From positions 325,083 through 389,082 of the forward strand of contig NZ_JAFMSZ010000003.1 of NCBI RefSeq assembly GCF_017916505.1: DNA of 64,000 nt. The letters run 5' to 3'. Source of the DNA: Naasia sp. SYSU D00057 (GTDB taxonomy: Bacteria; Actinomycetota; Actinomycetes; Actinomycetales; Microbacteriaceae). This document shows positions 41,704-50,780 of the stretch, one piece after another (the stretch's first letter is position 1; each line of letters opens with the position of its first letter). The translations under genes were made by a program, and so were the position numbers. The notes under the pieces are model-generated. The model was not told where the DNA came from. It did not search any database and saw only the letters and a program-made list of their open reading frames with translations.

Positions 41704-42113
41704 CCGAGCTCACCGTCGGGCAGGTCGTGGCCGAGCGGACGATCCCGCTCACCCGCGACTCCCTCGTCCGCTACGCCGGTGCCTCCGGCGACTTCAACCC
41801 GATCCACTACCGCGACGACGTGGCCGCGAGCGTCGGACTGCCCGGCGTCCTCGCCCACGGGATGCTCACCATGGGCGCGGCGGTGCAGGCCGTCGTCGAC
41901 TGGGCGGGCGGCGCCGCCCGCGTCCGCGACTACCAGGTGCGCTTCACGCGTCCCGTGGTCGTCGACCCGGAGACGGGTGCAGAGCTCGAGGTGACCGCGA
42001 AGGTCGGGGCGCTCGACGAGGAGGCGGGGACCGCGCGCATCGACCTCACCGTGCGCTCCGCGGGCCAGACCGTGCTGGGCAAGGCGCAGGTCGTCGTCGT
42101 CACCGCCGCATGA
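41700..42113 (+). CDS. MaoC-like dehydratase, catalytic subunit (HadB-like)
   Basis: 137 residues. Hydratase motif YAGASGDFNPIHYRDDVA with catalytic Asp and His, then LPGVLAHGMLTMG, typical of R-specific hydratase 2 / HadB. Forms a heterodimer with the upstream subunit and dehydrates 3-hydroxyacyl-ACP. Overlaps both neighbours by four bases, so translation is coupled through to murB. Confidence 0.88.
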   Translation: MTELTVGQVVAERTIPLTRDSLVRYAGASGDFNPIHYRDDVAASVGLPGVLAHGMLTMGAAVQAVVDWAGGAARVRDYQVRFTRPVVVDPETGAELEVTAKVGALDEEAGTARIDLTVRSAGQTVLGKAQVVVVTAA

Positions 42114-43249
42114 GCCTCTCCTCCGCCAGCTCCGAGGAGACGGACGTCCCGCTCTCCGCCCTCACGACCCTCCGGGTCGGCGGCCCCGCGCGCCGTCTCG
42201 TCCGCGCCGGCACCACCGACGACCTCGTCGAGACCGCCCTCGCCCTCTGGGGCGAGGGGGAGGACGTGCTCGTCGTGGGCGGCGGCTCGAATCTGGTGGC
42301 GGGCGACGACGGGGTGGATGCCACCGTCCTCGTGCCGAGCGCGCGCGGCATCGAGGACCTGTCCGGAGCTCCCGCGGGACGCGTCCGCCTCCGCGTCGAG
42401 GCGGGGGAGCCCTGGGACGACCTCGTCGCCTACTGCGTCGAGCGCGGCCTCGCGGGCATCGAGGCGCTGTCGGGCATCCCCGGGTCGACGGGAGCGGCGC
42501 CGATCCAGAACATCGGCGCCTACGGCCAGGAGGTCGGCACGAGCGTCGTCGCCGTCCACTTCCTCGACTACCTCACCGGCGACCTGATGCGGCTGCCGGT
42601 CGCCGAGCTCGGGCTCGGCTACCGCACCTCCATCTTCAAGCGCGGCCGCCAGGGCATCGTCACCGCGGTCGAGTTCGAGCTCGACGCGCCCACCGCGGGC
42701 GGCGCTCCGCTCAGCTCGCCGATCGCCTACGCGCAGCTCGCGTCCGCGCTCGGAGTGCCCCTCGGCGATCGGGTGCCGCTCGCCGAGCTGCGCGAGGCGG
42801 TGCTCGCACTGCGGCGCAGCAAGGGGATGGTGCTCGATCCGGCCGACGCCGACTCCGTGAGCGCCGGCTCGTTCTTCACCAACCCGGTGGTGACCGAGCG
42901 GTTCGCGCGAACCCTTCCCGAGGCGGCCCCGCGCTGGCCCACGAGCGGGGAGGACGCCGACACGATCGCGTCGCTCGGCGAGCCGATCCCCGCTCCGGCC
43001 GAGCACGAGCACCGCGTGAAGCTGTCCGCCGCGTGGCTCATCGAGCACGCCGGCATCCCCCGCGGCTACACGCTGCCCGGCTCGAAGGCGAGCATCTCGA
43101 CCAAGCACTCTCTCGCGATCGTCAACCGCGGCGGGGCGACCGCCGAGGAGATCGCCGAGCTCGCGCGCTTCGTCCGGGCCCTCGTGCAGACCGAGTACGG
43201 GGTCCTCCTCCAGCCGGAGCCGGTCCTGGTGGGCGGCGTGCGCATCTAG
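42110..43249 (+). CDS. murB: UDP-N-acetylmuramate dehydrogenase
   Basis: 379 residues. Reduces UDP-GlcNAc enolpyruvate to UDP-MurNAc. N-terminal LTTLRVGGPARRLV, FAD loop VVGGGSNLVAGDDG, IEALSGIPGSTGAAPIQNIGAYGQE, the catalytic Ser in SAGSFFTNPVV, and the Glu in LLQPEPVLVG. Coupled to the dehydratase gene pair, an order common in Microbacteriaceae and Mycobacteriaceae. The extra middle segment is typical of type I MurB. Confidence 0.94.
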   Translation: MSLSSASSEETDVPLSALTTLRVGGPARRLVRAGTTDDLVETALALWGEGEDVLVVGGGSNLVAGDDGVDATVLVPSARGIEDLSGAPAGRVRLRVEAGEPWDDLVAYCVERGLAGIEALSGIPGSTGAAPIQNIGAYGQEVGTSVVAVHFLDYLTGDLMRLPVAELGLGYRTSIFKRGRQGIVTAVEFELDAPTAGGAPLSSPIAYAQLASALGVPLGDRVPLAELREAVLALRRSKGMVLDPADADSVSAGSFFTNPVVTERFARTLPEAAPRWPTSGEDADTIASLGEPIPAPAEHEHRVKLSAAWLIEHAGIPRGYTLPGSKASISTKHSLAIVNRGGATAEEIAELARFVRALVQTEYGVLLQPEPVLVGGVRI

Positions 43250-43263
43250 GCGCTGCCCTTTCG

Positions 43264-43364
43264 GCGCGGATCAGGAGATCCCTCCGCCGCGCCGGCGTGT
43301 CGTCCTGAACCACGCGCGAAACCGGGCGCCGAGCCTGATCCGCGCGAAATCTCCTGATCCGCGC
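43264..43364. repeat. Intergenic inverted repeat, element B
   Basis: GCGCGGATCAGGAGAT (43264-43279) has its exact inverse at 43349-43364, and an additional copy of CCTGATCCGCGC lies at 43334. It fills the gap between convergent murB and the aminotransferase gene. Confidence 0.8.
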
Positions 43365-43383
43365 AAGTGGCGGACGAGGGGCG

Positions 43384-44607
43384 TCAGGCGAAGAGGCGCT
43401 GGAGGCGCTGGATCCCCTCGAGGAGCGCGTCGTCGCCGAGGGCGTAGGAGAAGCGGAGGTAGCCGCTCGGGCCGAAGGCCTCGCCGGGCACCGCCGCGAC
43501 CTCGGCCTTGTCGAGGATGAGGTCGGCCAGCTCGAGCGAGGTGGTGGGCGTGATCCCGTCCCGGGCGCGGCCGAGGAGCCCGGTCACGTCCGGATAGACG
43601 TAGAAGGCGCCCTCGGGAGTGGGCGTGACGACGCCCTCGATCTTGTTGAGCTCGTCGACGATCGTGCGTCGGCGACGGTCGAAGGCGCGGCGCATCGCCT
43701 CCACCTCGTCCTGCGGACCGGTGAGCGCCGCGATGGCCGCGCGCTGGGAGATGTTGGAGACGTTGGAGCTGAGGTGGGACTGCAGGTTGCCCGCCGCCTT
43801 GATGGCGTCGGCGGGGCCGACCATCCAGCCGAGCCGCCAGCCCGTCATCGCGTAGGACTTGGCGACGCCGTTGACGAGGATCGTCCGGTCGGCGAGGGAG
43901 GGGACGGCCCGCACGATCGACACCGCCGCCTCCGGGCTCTCGCCCTCAGCGAGGCCCTCCGGGTAGACGAGGTTCTGGTAGATCTCGTCCGCGATGATCC
44001 AGAGGCCGTGCTCGTCGGCCCACTCGCCGATGGCCTTCGCCTGGTCGGCGCTGTAGACGGCGCCCGTCGGGTTCGAGGGCGAGACGAACAGCAGCACCTT
44101 GGTGCGCTCCGTCCGGGCCGCCTCGAGCTGCTCGACCGTCACCAGGTAGTCCTGGTCTGCGCCCGCGAACACCTCGACGGGCACCCCGCCCGCGAGCTTC
44201 ACGACCTCGGGATAGGTGGTCCAGTACGGCGCGGGCAGCAGCACCTCGTCGCCCTCGCCGACGATCGTCGCGAACGCCTGGTAGACGCCCTGCTTGCCGC
44301 CGTTCGTCACGATCACCTGCGACGGCGACACCTCGAGCCCGCTGTCACGCAGCGTCTTCGCGGCGATCGCCTCCCGCAGATCGGGCAGTCCGGCTGCAGC
44401 CGTGTAGCGATGGTTCCTGGGGTCGCGAACGGCGCGCTCCGCCGCCTCGACGATGAACCCGGGGGTCGGGAAGTCGGGCTCGCCGGCGGCGAAGCTGATC
44501 ACCGGGCGGCCCTCGGCCTGCAGCGCCTTCGCCTTCGAGTCCACCTTGAGGGTGGCGGACTCGCTGATCGCGGCGATTCGGGGGGAGATGCGGGTGCGCT
44601 CGGCCAT
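43384..44607 (-). CDS. Pyridoxal-phosphate aminotransferase, aspartate-type
   Basis: 407 residues, fold type I class [41 protein letters not shown], the DEIYQNLVY aspartate, and the PLP lysine in [21 protein letters not shown], with a C-terminal LRFSYAL arginine. Transfers amino groups between aspartate and 2-oxoglutarate; a LL-DAP or prephenate role cannot be excluded. Divergent from tRNA-Trp. Confidence 0.9.
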   Translation of the reverse strand: MAERTRISPRIAAISESATLKVDSKAKALQAEGRPVISFAAGEPDFPTPGFIVEAAERAVRDPRNHRYTAAAGLPDLREAIAAKTLRDSGLEVSPSQVIVTNGGKQGVYQAFATIVGEGDEVLLPAPYWTTYPEVVKLAGGVPVEVFAGADQDYLVTVEQLEAARTERTKVLLFVSPSNPTGAVYSADQAKAIGEWADEHGLWIIADEIYQNLVYPEGLAEGESPEAAVSIVRAVPSLADRTILVNGVAKSYAMTGWRLGWMVGPADAIKAAGNLQSHLSSNVSNISQRAAIAALTGPQDEVEAMRRAFDRRRRTIVDELNKIEGVVTPTPEGAFYVYPDVTGLLGRARDGITPTTSLELADLILDKAEVAAVPGEAFGPSGYLRFSYALGDDALLEGIQRLQRLFA

Positions 44608-44756
44608 GTCTGCAAGACTATCGAGGCGCCGATTCGCACGGCGGTCGGGCGCAACCCGGCCTCTGTTAGACTTGTCGGCACTGGTCGGAAGCAGCCAGCC
44701 TTTGCCGTGCCCAGCGGGCGCAGTCCCTCCGGGGCAGGCGAGGTGTCTTCCCTCCT

Positions 44757-44829
44757 AGGGCGGTGGCTCAATTGGTAGAGCAGCGGTCTCCAAAACCGCA
44801 GGTTGCAGGTTCGAGTCCTGTCCGCCCTG
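44757..44829 (+). tRNA. tRNA-Trp (CCA)
   Basis: 73 bases. Acceptor AGGGCGG pairs with CCGCCCT, discriminator G, anticodon loop CTCCAAA with CCA anticodon, T-loop GGTTCGAGTCC. Directly upstream of secE, the usual actinobacterial order. Confidence 0.96.
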
Positions 44830-44923
44830 CAGCCGTCCGCGCAACCGCGCGGATGGATCCGCGATCGAGCGGATCCGGGTCCGGTCCATTCGAACCGGCC
44901 GAGGTGGAACACAAGGAGTTGTC

Positions 44924-45205
44924 GTGGCGCGGAAGGTCGTCGACGAGCCCAGCGAGGACGTCGTAGCCATTGCGAGGCAGGAGCGGCAGGCCAGACGGTC
45001 GCCGTTCGCCCGCATCGCGCTCTTCATCCGCCAGGTGTTCGGCGAGCTGAAGAAGGTCGTCACCCCGACGCGGCGCGAGCTGTTCGGGTTCACGGCGGTC
45101 GTGCTGGTGTTCGTCATCATCATGATGGCGATCGTCGGCGGCCTCGACTTCGTCTTCAGCTGGCTGGTCGTGTTCGTCTTCGGCGATCCGGCCGCCGCCG
45201 GCTGA
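44924..45205 (+). CDS. secE: Preprotein translocase subunit SecE
   Basis: 93 residues. Cytoplasmic N-terminus, conserved amphipathic region [20 protein letters not shown], then one membrane helix [26 protein letters not shown]. Clamps the SecY channel. GTG start with AAGGAG upstream. Followed by nusG. Confidence 0.94.
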   Translation: MARKVVDEPSEDVVAIARQERQARRSPFARIALFIRQVFGELKKVVTPTRRELFGFTAVVLVFVIIMMAIVGGLDFVFSWLVVFVFGDPAAAG

Positions 45206-45249
45206 TTCCTCCCCGCCCTACCCAGGCGGCAGCAGAGAAAGAGCAACAA

Positions 45250-46182
45250 GTGTCGAACGAGTATCGCGACCACCGCGGCGACCTCGACGTCGTCCCCGCC
45301 GAGGAGCAGGACTCCGAGGTCGGCGAGGTGCAGGAGGGCGACCTCCAGGGCGTCGGCGAGGTCGGGCGTTCCCCCGAAGGCCCCGGTGACATCCACATCG
45401 TGACCGACGACGAGGAGAACCTCGAGGAGGTCCTCGACGCCGTCGAGCAGGCCGCCGACCCCGAGGCCGACGCCGTCATCGACGAGGCTCTCGAGATCGA
45501 CTCCCTCGACGAGGCCGACGCCGCCGTGGCCGCCACCGACGACGAGGCGGAGGAGGCGGCGCTCGACCCCTACGAGGAGTTCCGCCGCGAGCTGCGCGGG
45601 AAGCTCGGCAAGTGGTACGTCATCCACTCGTACGCGGGCTTCGAGAAGCGCGTCAAGCAGAACATCGAGCAGCGCAAGGGCAGCCTCGGCCAGGAGGACT
45701 CGGTCTTCGAGGTCCAGGTGCCGATGGAGGACGTCGTCGAGATCAAGAACGGTCAGCGCAAGCTGGTGAACCGCGTGCGGATCCCCGGCTACGTGCTCGT
45801 CCGCATGGACCTCAACGAGGAGTCGTGGTCGGTCGTCCGCCACACCCCGGGCGTCACCGGCTTCGTCGGCAACTCGCACAACCCGACCCCGCTGCGCTTC
45901 GAAGAGGCGTTCAACATGCTGAAGAGCACCGTGCAGGTCGCCGAGGCCCCGGCCAAGGGCGCCACCGGCACCAAGGGCTCGGCCACTCAGGCCCGCGCTC
46001 TGCCCGCCGAGGTCGACTTCGAGATCGGTGAGACCATCACCATCAAGGAGGGGTCGTTCGCGGGCCTGCCCGGAACGATCAGCGAGATCAAGCCGGAGAG
46101 CGGCAAGCTCACCGTCCTCGTCTCCCTGTTCGAGCGCGAGACGCCGGTCGAGCTCAGCTTCGACCAGGTCACGAAACTCTAA
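45250..46182 (+). CDS. nusG: Transcription termination/antitermination protein NusG
   Basis: 310 residues, well above the 180 of E. coli NusG because of an acidic N-terminal extension of about 110 residues (rich in Asp/Glu). NGN domain begins [24 protein letters not shown] and includes [33 protein letters not shown] domain [24 protein letters not shown] at the end. Binds RNA polymerase and links to ribosome or Rho. GTG start. Confidence 0.95.
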   Translation: MSNEYRDHRGDLDVVPAEEQDSEVGEVQEGDLQGVGEVGRSPEGPGDIHIVTDDEENLEEVLDAVEQAADPEADAVIDEALEIDSLDEADAAVAATDDEAEEAALDPYEEFRRELRGKLGKWYVIHSYAGFEKRVKQNIEQRKGSLGQEDSVFEVQVPMEDVVEIKNGQRKLVNRVRIPGYVLVRMDLNEESWSVVRHTPGVTGFVGNSHNPTPLRFEEAFNMLKSTVQVAEAPAKGATGTKGSATQARALPAEVDFEIGETITIKEGSFAGLPGTISEIKPESGKLTVLVSLFERETPVELSFDQVTKL

Positions 46183-46296
46183 GCAGGGGAATACTTCCGG
46201 CGCCTCGGGCGCTGCACCTCCAGACCACCGCACCCCGGATCCGCCGGGGACGCGGGAGAGCGGCTCCGGCCGCTCGATGAAAGGGAAAACACACAC

Positions 46297-46728
46297 ATGG
46301 CACGTCAGAAGAAGGTCACGGGGCTGATCAAGCTCCAGATCAAGGCTGGCGCCGCGAACCCCGCCCCGCCCATCGGGCCGGCGCTGGGTCAGCACGGCGT
46401 CAACATCATGGAGTTCTGCAAGGCGTACAACGCGGCCACCGAGGCGCAGCGCGGCAACGTCATCCCCGTCGAGATCACCGTCTACGAGGACCGCACCTTC
46501 ACGTTCGTCCTCAAGACCCCGCCCGCCGCGGAGCTCATCAAGAAGGCAGCCGGCGTCGCGAAGGGCTCGGCCACCCCGCACACCGCCAAGGTCGCGAAGC
46601 TGACCGCCGCGCAGGTGCGCGAGATCGCGGAGCAGAAGCAGCCCGACCTCAACGCGAACGACATCGATGCCGCGGCGAAGATCATCGCCGGCACCGCTCG
46701 TTCCATGGGCATCACGGTCGAAGGCTGA
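46297..46728 (+). CDS. rplK: 50S ribosomal protein L11
   Basis: 143 residues. [40 protein letters not shown], and the C-terminal rRNA-binding domain ending ARSMGI. Forms the GTPase-associated centre. Preceded by GAAAGGGAAAA. Operon with rplA; L1 usually represses its own mRNA. Confidence 0.98.
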
Positions 46729-46739
46729 GGACGAGGAAC

Positions 46740-47429
46740 ATGGCACAGAAGAGCAAGGCTTACCGCGCCGCCGCCGAGAAGATCGAGGACGGCAAGTTCT
46801 ACAGCCCCAACGAGGCCGTCGGCCTCGCCAAGGTCACCGGGTCGAAGAAGTTCGACTCCACCGTCGAGGTCGCGCTGAAGCTCGGCGTCGACCCCCGCAA
46901 GGCGGACCAGATGGTGCGCGGCACCGTCATCCTCCCGCACGGCACGGGCAAGACCGCCCGCGTCATCGTCTTCGCGACCGGTGCCGCGGCTGAGGCCGCC
47001 ATCGCCGCGGGCGCCGACGAGGTCGGCGGCGACGAGCTCATCGAGCGCGTCGCCGGCGGCTGGACCGACTTCGACGCGGCTGTCGCCACGCCGGAGATGA
47101 TGGGGAAGGTCGGCCGCCTCGGCCGCGTCCTCGGTCCCCGCGGTCTCATGCCGAACCCGAAGACCGGCACGGTCACGCCGAACGCGGCGGGCGCGGTGTC
47201 CGACATCAAGGGCGGCAAGATCGAGTTCCGCACCGACAAGCACGCCAACGTCCACTTCGTGGTCGGCAAGGCCGGCTTCTCGGAGGAGCAGCTCGGCGAG
47301 AACCTGAAGGCGGCACTCGAGGAGGTCGTGCGGCTCAAGCCGTCGGCCGCCAAGGGCCGCTACATCCAGAAGGGCTCGGTGTCGACCACGTTCGGCCCCG
47401 GCATTCCCCTGGACGTCAACGCGCTGTAA
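46740..47429 (+). CDS. rplA: 50S ribosomal protein L1
   Basis: 229 residues. [38 protein letters not shown], the signature [18 protein letters not shown], and a GPGIPLDV end. Forms the L1 stalk. A strong hairpin follows. Confidence 0.98.
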   Translation: MAQKSKAYRAAAEKIEDGKFYSPNEAVGLAKVTGSKKFDSTVEVALKLGVDPRKADQMVRGTVILPHGTGKTARVIVFATGAAAEAAIAAGADEVGGDELIERVAGGWTDFDAAVATPEMMGKVGRLGRVLGPRGLMPNPKTGTVTPNAAGAVSDIKGGKIEFRTDKHANVHFVVGKAGFSEEQLGENLKAALEEVVRLKPSAAKGRYIQKGSVSTTFGPGIPLDVNAL

Positions 47430-47443
47430 GCAGCATGCATCGG

Positions 47444-47477
47444 GAAGCGCCCGGTCCCTCACGGGGCCGGGCGCTTC
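47444..47477 (+). terminator. Terminator after rplA
   Basis: GAAGCGCCCGG and CCGGGCGCTTC are perfect 11-base arms around a 12-base loop, 15 bases after the rplA stop, followed by TTCCGTATTC. It separates the ribosomal protein operon from the acetyltransferase gene. Confidence 0.8.
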
Positions 47478-47498
47478 TTCCGTATTCGGAGGACGCAG

Positions 47499-48026
47499 AT
47501 GACTCGCATCCGCATCGCGGGGCCCGGCGACGCCGCGGCGCTGGCCGAGCTGGCCGCCGCGACGTTCCCGCTCGCCTGCCCGCCGGAGGCGACGGCCGAG
47601 TCCATCGCCGCGCACATCGCGGCCCATCTGAGCGCGGACGCCTTCACCCGCTACCTGGCGGATCCGGCGACGACGGTGCTGGTCGTCGACGACGGCGGCG
47701 AGCTGATCGGCTACACCATGCTCGTGGCGTGCGACCCGCCGGACCCGGACGTGGCGGCCGCCGTCGAGGCGCGGCCCACCGTCGAGCTCAGCAAGGTGTA
47801 CCTGCTCGCCGACCGCTACGGCGGGGGAGTGGCGGCTCAGCTGATGGCGGCGACCCTCGCCCGGGCGGCCGGGGACGGTGCCGCATCCGTGTGGCTCGGA
47901 GTGAACCAGGGGAACGCGCGCGCCATCCGCTTCTACTCGAAGAGCGGGTTCGGCATCGCGGGTGTCCGCACCTACCGGGTGGGACCGCAGCTGATGCACG
48001 ACCACGTCATGGTCGCTCGGCCCTAG
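47499..48026 (+). CDS. GNAT-family N-acetyltransferase
   Basis: 175 residues. GNAT fold with acetyl-CoA motif A region LADRYGGGVAAQLMAATLARA and motif B ASVWLGVNQGNARAIRFYSKSGFGIAG. Substrate unknown; small-molecule or spermidine-like acetyltransferases have this pattern. GGAGG ribosome site upstream. Confidence 0.88.
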   Translation: MTRIRIAGPGDAAALAELAAATFPLACPPEATAESIAAHIAAHLSADAFTRYLADPATTVLVVDDGGELIGYTMLVACDPPDPDVAAAVEARPTVELSKVYLLADRYGGGVAAQLMAATLARAAGDGAASVWLGVNQGNARAIRFYSKSGFGIAGVRTYRVGPQLMHDHVMVARP

Positions 48027-48045
48027 CTCCAGGCATGATGGCGGA

Positions 48046-48825
48046 ATGACCGCGTTCCGGCCCGAGGGCGAACTCGTGCTCGACGAGGACTTCCAGGATC
48101 CGGCGGCGTTCGAGGAGCGGTGGATCCCGCACTACCTGCCGCAGTGGTCGAGCAGGGAGCGTTCGCGCGCCCGCTATCGGCTCGACTGCGGCGGCCTGCG
48201 GCTGCTCATCGAGGCCGACCAGCAGCCGTGGGCCCCGGAGTGGGATGGCCCGCTCCGGGTCTCGAACCTGCAGACGGGCGTCCGGTCGGGTCCCATCGGG
48301 TCGTCGGACGGGCAGCACCGGTTCCGGCCCGACCTCGTCGTCCGCGAGGAGCAGGCGGAGCGCTGGACCTTCACGCCGAGCGGCGGAGCGGTGGCGATCA
48401 CGTGCCGGGCGAATCCGGATCCGCGGACGATGACCGCGCTGTGGCTGATCGGCGTCGAGCGCATCCCCGAGGAGAGCGCCGAGCTCTGCGTGATGGAGGT
48501 CTTCGGGAGGGAGGTCGGCCCGGCCCGCGGACTCGTGGGGATGGGCTTCCACCCCTTCGGCGACGGCCGGATCGCCGACGACTTCGAGAAGGTGCCGGTC
48601 ACCGACGACCTGACGGCGGTGCACGAGTACGCGGTGGAGTGGGGCTGGAACCGGGCGCGCTGGTACGTCGACGGAGTGCTCGTCAAGGAGAGCCGGCAGG
48701 CGCCGGACTACCCGCTGCAGCTGATGCTCGACGTGTTCGAGTTCGAGCCGGACCCTGCGGCCGAGTATCCGAAGGAGTTCGCGGTCGAGCGTGTGCGGGC
48801 GTGGGCGCCGGTCAGTAGTCGCTGA
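48046..48825 (+). CDS. GH16-like beta-jelly-roll protein with altered catalytic motif
   Basis: 259 residues, no signal peptide. ConA-like lectin/glucanase features: LVLDEDFQD start, catalytic strand region ELCVMEVFG near 146-154, and VHEYAVEWGWNRARWYVDGVLV, typical of GH16. In active GH16 the strand reads ExDxxE or ExDxE; here the middle Asp is Cys148 while both Glu (146, 151) remain. Activity may be reduced or changed. Overlaps the convergent oxidoreductase gene by 14 bases. ATG six bases after CATGAT, possibly leaderless. Confidence 0.7.
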   Translation: MTAFRPEGELVLDEDFQDPAAFEERWIPHYLPQWSSRERSRARYRLDCGGLRLLIEADQQPWAPEWDGPLRVSNLQTGVRSGPIGSSDGQHRFRPDLVVREEQAERWTFTPSGGAVAITCRANPDPRTMTALWLIGVERIPEESAELCVMEVFGREVGPARGLVGMGFHPFGDGRIADDFEKVPVTDDLTAVHEYAVEWGWNRARWYVDGVLVKESRQAPDYPLQLMLDVFEFEPDPAAEYPKEFAVERVRAWAPVSSR

Positions 48826-49822
48826 CCTGGAGCACGACCTTGCCGCGCACATGCCCCTCCTCGAGCAGTCGGTGCGCATCCGCCGCCCGCTCGAGGGGGA
48901 ACACCGCGTCCGCGGTGACCTTCACGTCGCCGGAGGTGATCAGCCGCGCGATCACGGACAGCGTGCCGCCGTCCGGCACCACCCAGAAGTCCGTCGCCCG
49001 CACCCCGGCAGTCTTCGCGTCCTCGCGCCAGCTCGCCCAGCTGCCCGACGGCAGGGTGACGATCGAGCCCCCGGGCCGCAGCACGTCGAGCGAACGCCGC
49101 CCGGTGTCGCCGCCGATGGCGTCGATGACGACGTCGAGGGAATCGAGCGCCTCGTCGAATCGCTCGTTCCGGTAGTCGATGACCGTCGTCGCGCCGAGCG
49201 AGGCGAGCCAGGCCGCGTTCCGTGCGGACGCGGTGGTCGCCACCTCGGCTCCGAAGTAGGCGGCGAACTGCACGGCGAAGTGGCCGACCCCGCCGGCTCC
49301 GGCGTGCACGAGCACACGCTGTCCCTCGTGCGCCTTCGTCAGCTCCACGACGGCGCCCCACGCGGTGAGCGCCGCGAGCGGCACGGCGGCCGCCTCCGCA
49401 TGGGAGAGCACGCTCGGCTTCCGGGTGAGATTGAGGGCCGGGACCGAGACGTACTCCGCGTAGCTGCCGGTGCCGCGGGGGAAGGCCGTCATCCCGAACA
49501 CCTCGTCGCCGGGCTTCAGCGGGAACGCGTCGTACGGGGATTCCGCGACGACTCCGCTGAAGTCGAAGCCGGGCACGACCGGCGCGGTGGCAGCCCTCGA
49601 GACGCCGCGGCCTGCGCGGGTCTTGGCGTCCACCGGGTTCACGCCGGCGGCGACGACGCGGACGAGCACCTCGCTGCCGACTCGCACGGGAGTCGGCACG
49701 TCGGCCGCCGCCAGCACGTCGGGTCCGCCCGGCTCCGCGATCGTCATCGCGCGCATGGTGCCCGGCACCTCGACGACGGTGGTCACCGGTGCGATCCTCG
49801 GAACGCTGCCTCCGGTCAGCAT
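48812..49822 (-). CDS. NADPH-dependent quinone-type oxidoreductase (MDR family)
   Basis: 336 residues. MDR layout without zinc ligands: VLVRVVAAGVNPVDAKTRAG, VPGFDFSGVV, PGDEVFGM, LTAWGAVVELTKAHEGQRVLVHAGAGGVGHFAVQFA (NADPH motif AxGGVG), and a C-terminal LERAADAHRLLEEGHVRGKVVL. Likely reduces quinones or alpha,beta-unsaturated carbonyls. ATG at 49822 has AAGGAGG six bases upstream, so the 22-residue N-terminal extension before RAMTIAEPG is kept. Confidence 0.88.
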   Translation of the reverse strand: MLTGGSVPRIAPVTTVVEVPGTMRAMTIAEPGGPDVLAAADVPTPVRVGSEVLVRVVAAGVNPVDAKTRAGRGVSRAATAPVVPGFDFSGVVAESPYDAFPLKPGDEVFGMTAFPRGTGSYAEYVSVPALNLTRKPSVLSHAEAAAVPLAALTAWGAVVELTKAHEGQRVLVHAGAGGVGHFAVQFAAYFGAEVATTASARNAAWLASLGATTVIDYRNERFDEALDSLDVVIDAIGGDTGRRSLDVLRPGGSIVTLPSGSWASWREDAKTAGVRATDFWVVPDGGTLSVIARLITSGDVKVTADAVFPLERAADAHRLLEEGHVRGKVVLQVSDY

Positions 49823-50030
49823 GGGCGTCCTCCTTCCCGGGGCGTGGCGTCCCGTGGCTCCCAGTCAAGCCCGGCGATGCGTCGCCGGTGTTACGGGGAT
49901 GTTCCCGTACCGCGACATTCGCCGATCGGCGAGGCCGCGCCGCACCGGGCAGGACGGCCCTTCCGCTTCTCACCGACGGACCAAAGGAGCGCCACAGGGT
50001 CCTCATAGACTTCTCCGGATACTGAGAGAC

Positions 50031-50780
50031 ATGGCCTCTTCCGACATCGCACCCCGCGTCGCCCGCACCCCCATGCGCCGAGCCGACGGCTCGCCCATCC
50101 GCGTGCTCGTCGTCGACGACGAGGCGACGCTCACCGACCTCCTCTCGATGGCCCTCCGGTACGAGGGGTGGGAGGTCAAGACGGCGGGCGACGGGCGCCA
50201 GGCGCTCGCGCTGGCCCGCGAGTTCAAGCCCGACGCGATCGTGCTCGACATCATGCTCCCGGACATCGACGGCCTGCAGGTGCTGCAGCGGGTGCGAGCG
50301 GACGGCACCGACACCCCGGTGCTGTTCCTCACCGCGAAGGACTCCCTCGACGACCGCATCACCGGCCTCACGGCGGGAGGGGACGACTACGTCACCAAGC
50401 CGTTCAGCCTCGAGGAGCTCGTGGCGCGCCTCCGCGGGCTCATCCGCCGCTCCCTCGTCGCCGTCGTCGACGAGACCGATCCCATCATCACGGTCGGCGA
50501 CCTGTCGCTCGACGAGGACAGCCACGAGGTGTTCCGTGCCGGCGAGCCGATCGAGCTGACCGCGACCGAGTTCGAGCTGCTCCGGTACCTCATGCGCAAC
50601 CCCCGCCGCGTGCTCAGCAAGGCGCAGATCCTCGACCGGGTCTGGAGCTACGACTTCGGCGGGAAGTCGAGCGTCGTCGAGATCTACATCTCCTATCTGC
50701 GCCGCAAGATCGACGCCGGCCGAACGCCGATGATCCACACGGTCCGGGGCGCCGGCTACATGATCAAGCCGGCGCCGTGA
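50031..50780 (+). CDS. OmpR-family response regulator
   Basis: 249 residues. Receiver: VLVVDDEATLTDLL (acid pair), phospho-Asp in VLDIMLPDIDGLQVL, FLTAKD (Thr), VTKPF (Lys). Winged helix: LTATEFELLRYLMRNPRRVLSK and VEIYISYLRRKIDAG, VRGAGYMIKP. Coupled by GTGA overlap with the histidine kinase downstream. Resembles MprA/TcrA-type envelope stress regulators of actinobacteria; target genes not evident. Confidence 0.93.
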   Translation: MASSDIAPRVARTPMRRADGSPIRVLVVDDEATLTDLLSMALRYEGWEVKTAGDGRQALALAREFKPDAIVLDIMLPDIDGLQVLQRVRADGTDTPVLFLTAKDSLDDRITGLTAGGDDYVTKPFSLEELVARLRGLIRRSLVAVVDETDPIITVGDLSLDEDSHEVFRAGEPIELTATEFELLRYLMRNPRRVLSKAQILDRVWSYDFGGKSSVVEIYISYLRRKIDAGRTPMIHTVRGAGYMIKPAP

